Shown: piece after piece, positions 49,001 through 60,100 of the stretch
Layout of the letters: every line of letters starts with the position of its first letter
Position numbering within the stretch: the stretch's first letter is position 1
From: Apostichopus japonicus
Lineage: Eukaryota > Echinodermata > Holothuroidea > Aspidochirotida > Stichopodidae
Direction of reading: 5' to 3'
Length of the DNA stretch: 64,000 nt
Assembly (NCBI RefSeq): GCF_037975245.1
Contig: NC_092569.1
Location: 18,333,501 to 18,397,500, forward strand
The notes under the pieces: model-generated
The model's input: the letters and a program-made list of their open reading frames with translations, nothing else
What the model was told of the DNA's origin: nothing
Database searches by the model: none
Program-made: the position numbers and the translations under genes

Positions 49001-52000
49001 ATGAATGTGATGCTATTGGTGATATATATAGTACCACTGACCAAAGGTAAGGGCTTCGCTTGTTAATTAACTTAATTTAATTTTCAAATTAACAGTATTG
49101 TGAGATTACATCGATGGTTAATATCATCTGCCTTTCATGTGAATTCAAAGATGATTCTCATGTTTGAACTTTAATGTGTATCATCAATAGCAAATGCATA
49201 AAAATATTTCTGTGATAAACTGATCAAATATCGAAATATCCAATGACCGGAATTCTAGCTGACCAGGTATGTTCTTTTTGTTAATATTTTATATGTCAAT
49301 ATTAAGATAATAACTTACTTTAGGAAAGATTTGTTGCTTTTTGGAATTGTTATTTTTTCTTTCATTACATCAACCAGCCTATGGACATGGCTTACGAGGG
49401 ACATTTGAATGCACCAACACACCTACATTCTACACTGCGGTCCTGTCTGGTAAGTTCCTCAGGTTTAAATAAGTTGTCATGCTAACACCGCAGTCTTACC
49501 GGTTAGTCCATGATTTCATGTTAAACCTATTTATTTTATGGTAAATAACTTTCGTCAACGTGGTCTCGTGCATCTGCATCCAATGACCGGTATTGTAACT
49601 GATCACGTTTGTCGCTCCCACTCCCTCATTTTTGAAGATGACATTGATGTGCTAACTTACTTAATAAACTAATAACTACTTGTTTTATTTTTCCTTTAAT
49701 ATATCAACCAGCATATGAATCTGGATTACGGGGGACATTTCAATGCACCAACACACATAAATACACTACCGCCCTATCTGGTAAGTTCATTGAGTTACAT
49801 GATTTATCATAATAATACAACCGCAGTCTTACACGTTTGTCCATGACTTCAGTGTTTTTCTGTGAACGAGGAAACATCACCTCAGACAATACCGATTAAT
49901 GTATAAACATACTTAGGTAGTTCTCTGAAATTTAAGTTAAATTTGTATCTAATGGATTAACTACAGGATGTGATTGTGATGTAATACTTAATAATACTAC
50001 TCACTTGTATTGGTAGCGCACGAGAAACAACTAGTTAAACTTCAAAGCACTGCGCTTTCATTAGGTTCGGTGTTATAATGCTAAATCATTTGTTGACTAC
50101 TTAAAACATAATAAATAAAATAAGCAGAAATGAATCCACACGATGACTGTTTTCAATATTTTGCGTGCGTCAAGGTTACCATACAGACTGTAAGGATGTT
50201 TACGACGCTGGTCATACACAAGATGGCATTTACACCATTCTACCATCTGGATGGCCGGGTTCACCATTTACTGTTTACTGTCAACTGGATAATGGCGGAG
50301 GATGGAGGGTAAGTCAGTTTGTAATACCTTGTGAGAGGACTAGCGATCCAGAGGAAATTTCAACTATTCGTCATGTAGCACTCTTGTTTAAAAGTTTTTG
50401 TTTCTTTGCTTCGGTTAGACTAAAAATTACATGCACGGCTTCAAATGTTTGCATAATTTGTATTCGATGTTTCTAAATTTCATATAGGAATCGCTGCCTT
50501 TTTTATGGTCTCTAATAACTTCTTGACAATGTATTCCAAATACGTTTGAAAATTCCCATGACGGTTGCATATAAAAAAAAATAATGTTATCGGAGACAAT
50601 GACAGGGGGGCTGTTGCCCATTTTTCTGCAAACGACGAAGAAATATATTAACAGTGATTTAACAAAATAAGGTAAAACCATGTTTTGCGTAGCCTTAATT
50701 GAAACTTTGGAACGCTTCCCTATATATAAAACCCTGGAAATTGTTCATTAAACCCGCAGATACAAAAGAAAGCTGATGTTATTTACGATTAATTATAGTC
50801 ATAGATAAGTGTTCTCCAAATTAATAAGAGAAAATTGTCTTATATTTTTAAAACTGTAGTCCGAATAACAGACTCGTTATATAGAAAGGGACAACGTTGA
50901 TAATCGGAAGCTATCCATCGATAAACTGCTGTTAATATTAATCATTTATCTTTATCGCAGTCTTCCATCAATCCAATGTATTTTAAGGATACTTTTGAAT
51001 ATTTTTCATCTAGGTTTTTCAACTTTGACATTGAACCGTAAGTTTCAATCAAACTTGGATGCGTACAAAGCCATGTTGGGGTAACTTGAGCGATGATTTT
51101 GGCTTGGGGAATAAAAAACTGCATAATCTAAAAACTATCCTCATTTTATTTTCTCCTATCCAGGTTTTTCAACGTCACAGTGGCATTATCAGTTTTATCA
51201 AAACTGGGATGCGTACAAAAAAGGATTTGGTGATCTGAACGATGATTTTTGGCTTGGAAATGAGAAACTCTATTATCTTACAAACCAAACAGGTTACACG
51301 TTGCGCTTCGATGTTATCACGTCAGGTGGAGATCAGAAATATGCTTCATATACCGAGTTTCAGATTGAGTCTGAGAGTTATAAATACAGACTGAATAAAT
51401 TAGGCAGCCATGATGGAACAACAGGTTTGTATACGTTTTAATTTGAAGTTCCAATTTTCTTTTAATTCGTTAACTTAATTACAATTAAGGTGCAAAAAAA
51501 GCTTAATTACATTATATTTACTTCTCGGAACCTTCTATCCGAACGTTCACTGCGTTAAGAAGACGACCAGGGGAAGAAGTAAATACTAGAACATTGAGAA
51601 AACCCTAGGCTTGCAATGGTATCGTCCATGGCTTAGTGTCCCGTCTCAGTTCCAGACATAGTTGAAAATACGTTTATGCATGCCACTAGTCAGATCGGTG
51701 GGTGATACTATGAGAGGACATATTTTCAAAATTAATATGCTTGATTAATTATAATAAACTGAATATGAACTGTCACTTAATATTCACTTGACAGTTTTGT
51801 TTACCTTACAATTCAGATATTGTGCTCCTGAAAGCGGCTTTATTTTATAGCACATTACAATAAAGGTGCGATGCCTTTTATTAAGTGTTCACGTGTTTTT
51901 TTCTTAAAGGTTCGCGTATATATAACAACTTAGGCAAGGCTTTCAGCACCTATGATCGAGACAACGACGACTGTGATGCTTTCAACTGCGCGAACCGTCA

Positions 52001-52220
52001 CAGAAGTGGATGGTGGCACTCGGATCATTGGTGCGCAACTTGTGATAATAATAATGGTTACTGTGACCAATTTCATGTCTGCGGAAGCTGTCACTCCGTT
52101 TGTACCAGTGACAACCTTAATGGAGACTACAACGGTGTCTGTGGAGAAAATGTATTTTCCAACCACAATGCTTACTGTAGTTTAAATTTCACTGAGATGA
52201 AAATTCGGCCATCCTTGTAA
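49001..52220 (+). CDS. fibrinogen-related protein with duplicated small exon (FREP gene 3), one-base frameshift
   Basis: Exons: 49001-49046 (short signal peptide, MNVMLLVIYIVPLTK), 49378-49449, 49712-49780, 50175-50308, 51164-51424 and 51910-52220. Exons 2 and 3 are phase 1-1 duplicates of 24 and 23 residues, both with GLRGTF.CTNT and one cysteine. Exons 4-6 form a fibrinogen domain: TDCKDVYD, GGGWR, VFQRH, FWLGNEK, DRDND, SGWW and KIRPSL. Six extra cysteines lie between GWW and the DNLNGDY motif. There is no RxRR linker exon. Exon 5 is 261 nt, one short of the length needed to keep phase: the T-run at 51193-51196 lacks a base, so translation would shift before the Y-QNWDAYKKGF part and meet a stop. 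Either this is a young pseudogene or the base is a sequencing error. All splice sites are intact, which favours recent function. Confidence 0.78.
49236..49905 (+). repeat. tandem duplication of an exon plus its flanking introns
   Basis: Two units of about 335-340 bp: the first holds the exon at 49378-49449, the second that at 49712-49780. Shared intronic landmarks are ATCCAATGACCGG (49239 and 49579), TATCAACCAG or CATCAACCAG before each exon, GGTAAGTTC after it, and CCGCAGTCTTAC (49488 and 49821). Confidence 0.88.
51005..51130 (+). pseudogene. decayed duplicate of FREP gene 3 exon 5
   Basis: Exactly 150 bp upstream of exon 5 there is a diverged copy of its first part: TAGGTTTTTCAAC at 51011 against CAGGTTTTTCAAC at 51161, then GGATGCGTACAAA (51058 against 51208), GCGATGATTTTGGCTTGG and ATAAAAAACTGCATAATCT. 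It has lost the reading frame and sits in the intron. Confidence 0.8.
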
Positions 52221-55102
52221 ACATAATGTATTTCATGTTTAGTTTGCTTTGCAATCTAATTTACTGCTTTAATCAAACTACCAAAAGAACATTGTTGTAA
52301 TTATATGTGTTGCTGTGCTTCTTGTTGTTCTGCTTCCGAAAGCCACAACAGTAAAATAACACCAGAAAGAACAAAAAGCGCAAAAATCTGTTGGAATGTT
52401 TAATGTGCGTGTATTAACACAGCGTCTGAACGACAAAATGTTAGCTCGAGGTGGAATCATATGTATTTATATATATGTAGCTTGGTATGAATGAAAACCG
52501 TTGATGCCAATGTTTTATCATACATATTTCCCGTTGTTGTATTTAACGATATTTATTATTCATGACTTATTCAGATGCTGCGACATTCACGCTAACTTCG
52601 AACATGCGAGATATGAACCGTTTAGTATCGCATACAAATATTTCTTCCTGCACGTGAAATTCATGTTTTATGTCTTATTTGGGTAAATTTTAGGCTGTTT
52701 GTTCTCAGTTCATACCTTTTTCTTCTGTTCTTGATGAAGTTTTGGTCGACTACTTTTAATACATTACGGTTTCACACATATTACGTTTATATATACATTT
52801 AACGGTAGATTATGATAAGACAATACTGCGACCAGTACAAGGTAATATTCAGTTATTAACAGTTTGTTAAAATCCTCTAATATTTGAACTGCTTGCGTTA
52901 TTTCTTACACCAAAATAAATGTAATTATGATTGTATTTTTTTTTTTAGATTTTTTTTCGGTGGCTAAGAATGTAATTGAGGAGTAATGAGCTGGATAATC
53001 TGATGCCTTCTTTGCCCTATTTTAAGTAACGAAAAGACTCGCTGATATTTCTATTGATTCACACATCAGTCTCGCACATCAGCATCCTTTTAAGCTCCGT
53101 TCATTGTACTAATCGATCAATTTGATTGTATTTTTACACGCAAATCACGATAACAACAGCATCATGTATAGAGTTTTGACATGTTTTATCATATCGCAGG
53201 TATTTTTCAACAGTTGGAGGACCAACTATATTGTAGCTGTTCTTATAGTCACAGTATCCCTCTAAACGAATGCCTTATGCGATGAGCAAACCAATTTCGT
53301 TGAAGCGTCATCACTAGTTGCATTAATGTGGTTAAAGCTAGATATGTTAAATATTTTGCGATGATCACATCATGTGAAATATATATGGATAAGAGTTGTA
53401 AATGTTTAAAGTTATAGCCGATATGATTTCCATTTTTTTCCCTCTGTTGTTCTCCTTTGTTCTATTTTGTTTGCCTGTATTTGCATTTTGGTGAAACAGA
53501 ACGTCCTAGAAAATATTAAGTGAACACATAACTATACCAACGAAACTTATTATCGTGAGAATAAAACGTTTTGTGAATTTGTGCAGATATTGCGTTTTCT
53601 TTCTAGAAACACCACGACAAGAGATGTCCATCGTCACTTACAGATGCAGTTCAAAGTAGGCCATTATTTTCAATTAAGTCTGCATTTTCATGTCTGTCAT
53701 ATTGTAGCTACCTGTGTATCAACATGTAAATATATATTTTACGCAGTCCATTTTGTTATGGATGAAAGTTTGTTACAGAATATTCCAATGGTAGAGAATT
53801 TGAGACTATAGATGCTAACAAAAACAGTTCTATTTTGATTTCAAATGTGAAATTTAGAATGCATTGCTTTGGTTACAAGTGACTTGTTTTTTACGGATCT
53901 TCTATACAAGTGTTTTAAAAGGCTTTGCTTTTTATTTTAGACATTGCTGTTAATTGGATTTGTTTCTAATGTGATGTGATCACAGTGTATGTTTAACTGG
54001 TAGCCAGAGTTGAGAATTTCAGTAAATTGCAAATATTCCACTTTTTATATTTTCATCTGACAATATAGACAGAATTCAACGTTAATTTTATTGTTTATAT
54101 GTAAAAAGTATTCCAAGTATTACATTACAATATAGTCCGAGTATTAACACAATTCCCTCGTAGTTCTATCACTCTTCGGTTTCTGTAAATACAAAAACCT
54201 ATCATTGTTTCTTGTTGTTATCTGGTTTAATCTGGCCAGCGTGGTTCCTCAAAGTCATGCATCAAACGTATGTAATATTTGAGGATTGTGAGTCCTTACA
54301 TTAGGGTAGACTTTAAGTACTTAATTATTTGCATAAGGGAATCACTGTTGAATGAGTTATTAACAGCAAAAGTGAGGACGTTTTCAGGGATATAGCTCTT
54401 TTCCTTACTAAATGGAAAGTTTTTATAGAACTAGAACCCGATGATGAGAGTTTGTCCATTCATTACGCAAATATATTCACCTAGTAAGCAATCACGTTTA
54501 CTATCCACCAACATTAGCGTCGTGAGTTGTAGCCTTGGTAATGTAATGTAAATGTAAGGTAATTTGTTTTCATCCAAGGAACATTGATCTTTTATGGTAT
54601 TGCTTCTTTGAACGCTCGAAATGAAGTTACGTCTGTAAACATGTAGCTACAAGGCACGCCATTCGATTTTCCGTAGATATATAAGCATACGTTTCATTGA
54701 CCTATAGGCGAATTATTTAAGCGACATTACTCATTGCCCTAAACTGGTGTCATAGAACAGCCATTTTCGCAAATTCCAAGTTACATCTATATTTCAAATA
54801 AACTGTGTGTCGTTATGCTAATGAAGACGTTTAAGACATATATTTAATTTCTTGTGGTGACAAGTGTTATGTTGAAAATTAGAGTAAGTAATAACATTTC
54901 TGAATATCAAAATGCATGCTAGAGGAAATTATTTGTAAAGTCCGATACATTGTAGAGAGTCTAGTAGCATCGTAACATAATAGAACAATTACTCATATTT
55001 CCACATGTGCAAGACACATGATTGAAATAGAGTAAAGAATTAAAAGAAAGTAGATAATAAATTTAGTTACAGAAACCATCCAAAAATTTGGTAGTATGAC
55101 CT
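52221..55102. other. intergenic downstream of FREP gene 3
   Basis: No gene recognised. AATAAA at 52914-52919, about 690 nt after the stop, is a candidate polyadenylation signal for gene 3. Open frames at 52278-52460 and 53581-53811 are unsupported. Confidence 0.45.
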
Positions 55103-55110
55103 CATATGGC

Positions 55111-55902
55111 CATGGGCGTCTATCAAGGGGGGGGGGACCGGGCACATGCCCCCCACAGTTCAATCGGTGGAGGACACACTATCAAATGTCCCCCACACAT
55201 TTGGTAAAAGATAAAATTTGAAAATACACGCGCATGTGTGGGGTCCTGGAAATATAATTAAAGTGGTTTGTCTTGCCATCCTAGTTTCAAATTTCATAGA
55301 AATGTGTTCTCGTAGACCAAGCAAAACATTTAAACTGACACAGTCCCTTAGGAAGTGTGTCACGGGTGGCAATACAAAGCATTGTGGTTTAGCATGCTAT
55401 GACGACTATTGGCCAAATTTGCGCTAAGCTCACTATACGAACTCTGATCTGGACTGTGCCTTATTAGTTAGTTATATAAATTAATAATAATGGCGTATGA
55501 GAAAGTGCACCATTTTGTAGTATGACTTTCAGGACGGCAAGTCGAGAAACTCACATGCAGTCGCGGTGGATAGCTTCCTTCTTCTATATGTCCGGGACAT
55601 TTTGGGCTTATATGAGGCCCTGGGGTCATTTCCTTGACCGACTTGGTGCAATATAATGTTCCCTTTTCGAAGTTAAATTTATTCACAGATAGTTAGTTGT
55701 CATTGGCTTGAACAATTGAGGGGTATTCTGTTCTGAAACATAGGGAAAATGGGGCTGCGATCTCGTAGGTATTGGTATCTGCAATTTTCTTGGGACGCTG
55801 CGCGCCAACCGATGGTGGCGCTTCGCTTAGATAGTACTTACGGCCGGACTACTTCAATCAATTACGCCCCCTCCCACGTTTAAAATCAGATTGACGCCCC
55901 CG
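55111..55902. mobile_element. hAT-like element with 8-bp target duplication
   Basis: Starts CATGGGCGTCTATC and ends GATTGACGCCCCCG, which are imperfect inverted termini. CATATGGC occurs on both sides (55103-55110 and 55903-55910). The 792-bp interior has no transposase. It contains the GCGCCAACCGATGGTGGCGC repeat near 55802 that is also found at 35-36.7 kb. Confidence 0.85.
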
Positions 55903-55910
55903 CATATGGC

Positions 55911-57163
55911 ACATCGTCGTATACCCACCATATAAGAGATACATGAGCCATTACACAATATTGAACCTTTGAGGTTCATTGAACACTTCTCTAACGTTAG
56001 TTACTACGATGTTAGTCCAATAGTCTAATATCCTACAAGTTACAAATATTGAAGGGGTGAGTTGTGGAATGATTTTAGCCGTTTTGTCGTGTGTATTATA
56101 GCCAAAAGATTCATGTTTTAATATGCCATTTGTCATTTGACCTCGACAATGTGTTCCTATGTGTTCCTTTATGTGGTTAATCACAATGTTTCAGCAGCTC
56201 ACGTACATGTAGCAAAGCCATCGGGTAAAGTATTCATTGCATTTTATCACAATTTGTAATTTGACGTTATTCCCATCAAAATTTGAAGTCCGTCTGGCTT
56301 ACAGTTTAAAAGAGTTAAAAATAAGGTTTTTGGACAAAATGTGGCCAAGTGTGACCGCTGATCCAATCGACAACGTGATCTTTATAGTTTAAATTATATT
56401 TGACTTTGGCAGTCTAGTATCTTATATGGGCAAAATGGTTTTTCATCACGAATTAATGTTATGTAAGGTACCCCACATACAAACACTAATGCACAGCTCT
56501 CAAAAGCAATCCTGCCTACCAAGGTAGAACTTGTAATAGTTAGGAACATAGTGGTAACTTACACGATCTCAAGTGAAAACATAAATATGACTTATCAGTT
56601 TCGGTCTGCATTTTATTCGGAACACCGTTACAGAGGGACGTGTCTTAATTTATCATCTTTACAAAGTGACTAAAAGAAACAGAATTCACAAAAAGCGTTG
56701 TTGTAACTATATGTAATGGTGATTGAACTTCTCATACGTTGATATGAATCAGTTGAATTACATTAGATGTTAGACATGTGGCAATATACTCCGAATTATC
56801 AAAAGGAAAAAGAAGAGACTAATGCAAAGTTTTTACATCCTTGTAAATGTCGTCATGTACATTTCCATAGATAAGGTAGAGTGATTTGACATGGCTTTAA
56901 CTCAATCACGTCCGTTATCCAGGCTTTTTTTCTTTTCATGGTCCTTCACTCTTTCATTGTTCTGTTACAGTTAACCTCACTGTCAAATGTATTCAGATAG
57001 TTTGTTGTTATCTCATTCCATGTTGTCTTTTAAGAAAAAATGTCATGCATAGAAATTTCGAGTGCTCACAATAAGGGAGACGTTTTCAGATTTTGGTAAC
57101 ACTTTTTTGTTAAATTATCTTTCACAGTAAAAATGTAGACACAATATTCACTTTGCTGATAAC
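55911..57163. other. intergenic between convergent genes, no gene seen
   Basis: Separates the 3' side of FREP gene 3 from the 3' end of the minus-strand mosaic gene. Nothing recognised; the frame at 55951-56184 is unsupported. Confidence 0.45.
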
Positions 57164-57169
57164 TTTATT
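57164..57169 (-). terminator. candidate polyadenylation signal, mosaic FREP gene
   Basis: AATAAA on the minus strand lies only 15 nt after the stop codon. That would imply an unusually short 3' UTR, so another signal further on may be used. Confidence 0.35.
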
Positions 57170-57183
57170 TCTGAATCACGTCA

Positions 57184-60100
57184 TCAGGATCGAGGTCGTA
57201 TCTTCATTTCCGTCGACTGTATGTTGTTATTCCCTCCAGGGAAATAATACCAATAAATGGTATAAGATCCAGTGTATGGTCTATTGAGGTCACAATAAGA
57301 AGAACAATAATAATAACTGTACCACCATGCGGATTTATAATTAGCGGCATTATTAGAAGAACAATCATCGTTGTCACGGTCACGTGTAAAAAATGCTTCT
57401 CCATTGTGATAACTATGACCAAGTGCGTTGTAGCCTAGATAAGCAAACAGAAAGAAAAGGGTCAATGAAAGCATTGTCGCAGATTGTATGTATGAAAACT
57501 GCAACAAATATAACTCAATGTTAATATATGACACGGAGACTGAATGGTTACGTCATAGAGTAACTAAATGCATCATACAATCGAGTGTGTTTTATTTAAA
57601 TATTAAGACACCCTTTTACAAACAATGGGCAAGTCGTTCACAGGAAATTAAAATTATTTAGAAGAGCATTTATTTCTAGTCGTATCCATATGTAAAGATA
57701 GGCATCAGTTTGTGGGAGTTCAACATGGACCTCATTTACATATTAAAAGAGGGTACACACAGTGAAAGGTTCTTCAAAGTCCTTGTCACCTCATATATTT
57801 TACATGTTATAATATTTTTAAAAGAAGTAGTTACAATGTTTTGGATTTTCGTAAATCGGAACTCATTCTTTTAACATGATTTGACTTGATTCAAATCGAA
57901 AGACCTCATTTTAATATCAACCAATTGTTTAATAACCGTTTATATAACTGTGATTCGATCCCTACAATTTTGAACTTCAGACTTTGACTGGAGTACTTAT
58001 GTATCTATTTAAGGATTCCAAATATTAGCACAATGATTAAAGCTCCACTTGCGGAAAAATAACCGTTTTATATCTTACGAGGGAGACTTGTACGTAATAT
58101 TTGGGCATTATAAATCTCTCCATTTTTCTTTGTTTTAGATTTGTCATAAAAATTGGAAAGGTATACTTGAAATAATAATGTTCAGTTACTTCGATATTCT
58201 CCCAACTATAACAGAAAAAACAGTGTCCCATTATTGTTTCATTATTGGTTGCAACCAGTAATCGATTTAAAATTATCGCTACATTATTCTAAAAATAAAC
58301 GTTCTGAAATGAACGACATATGAGTGTAGACATTTATATATTTCATGTTATAGCATGTGATAATTGTTCAATACAATTGTTCATTCTCGAAGTAATAGAC
58401 TGACTTTGGTACGAATTACTGTGACGATCGATCTTGTATAGCGTGGAACCTTATTGCGAACCATTCGCAGCCATACATTATCTCGTAACAGTGAATTAGG
58501 TTTGCAATCAAATAAGTATATCGTCTTTCGACATGTAACTGTTTTCAACGGGTGCGAACTTAAAAGTTTCTGTTTTTCTTTCTTCGGTTTTTTCTTTACT
58601 CTGCCTACTGCTATATCTTGGTATATTTCCAAAGACCAGTTAAACACAGCTAAAGACCATAGTCTATGAATCTAACATGTAAACATTATCTATGTGATCT
58701 GCATGAGATGGGATATTTGGTTATAGTTGGGTTTCCTTTCTATGTCGAGGCAAACGAATTGAAGAAAGTTTTCCAGATCATAGAATATGGCTACGTCTTA
58801 TGTGTAGTTTCAGTATTTTCAAGATGTAATTGAACCAGAAAATGAGCACATGATTTTAATATATCTGGACTATCAGTTCTTGATAGTCATGATAAGTCTA
58901 TTATAAAATCTAAGTATTTGTAATCTCTAATATAGCACGTTGAAAAAATAGAATTGCTCTGAATAGTTGCCAAGTGCATCCGTTATGATGATCATATGCA
59001 CATCAGATTGTAGAATGTACTTGGAGAAAGAAGATAAAATGGAACTCACCTGCTGTACTTGAAGAGTCATAACCACTGATACTTAGTCTGAAATTAGTAT
59101 CCACATTGCCCACGCTGAAGGAGCTATACTTAGCAAAGTGATATTGGCCAGATTTTGAAACGAAATCAATCCTTAGCTCATATTGACCTTGGCTCGTCAA
59201 TGCTGCAAGTTTATCGTTGCCAAGCCAGAAATTGCCGTCGGCAGTTCCAAAACCCTCTCTGTATTCATTCCAATCTCTGTGAAAACTCAAACTACTGTCA
59301 ACACGTCGCTGGAAAACCTGTAATTATAGTAACACAAACAAAAAGGTAGACGCAACTATATATAAACTAATTTTATTACATTTTAAGATGGTTGCAATTA
59401 TCCCAGTTGAGATACCCTCAAAAGTCCATTCAGTTTACATGATTGTGTTGTGTTGTGTATAACCCATGGATCTGAAAGGAGTATCATCATGCATAATACT
59501 TCTACTTTAAAAAAAAAAGCAGACCAACGTTCGCAAGCCAAAATAAATACACTTAAGACAGATGTTCTCTAGACATACTGGTGTCCATAAACCAAATTAG
59601 TATGCAGTTTTAAATTATCCTATTTGTTAAGTTGGCTTTAATCGTTACAAATTAATGATAACATAATATTAGTAATAAATATTTAAGAAATAATAACAGT
59701 AACAATTGTGTTTTCATCAGTGACAAAAGAGAAAGAATACAACTTCCTTTCCTTTGTTATCTTTAAAAATGACAATAACAGATACATACCAACCAACCAC
59801 CTCCATCTGAGACGTCACACATTACTTGAAATGGGTTGCCTGTCCACCCTGCTGGTTGTATAAGTCGAATGCTGTTGGAGTCCTCTGTACTATATGCTTG
59901 ACAGTCTGATGCAGTAGCCCGATCACATTGGACCCCGTCTCCAGTGTATCCTACGTTACAGTAACACTGTGATAAGCCTTGTCGTTCCTCACAGTTACCA
60001 TTGGGACTGCACCGGTATGTGTCATCACAGCTCAACAGACCGCTGTTGCAGGAACATCGTTTGGTACAAGAAGGGTTCACATATACTTCACCTTCCTAAC

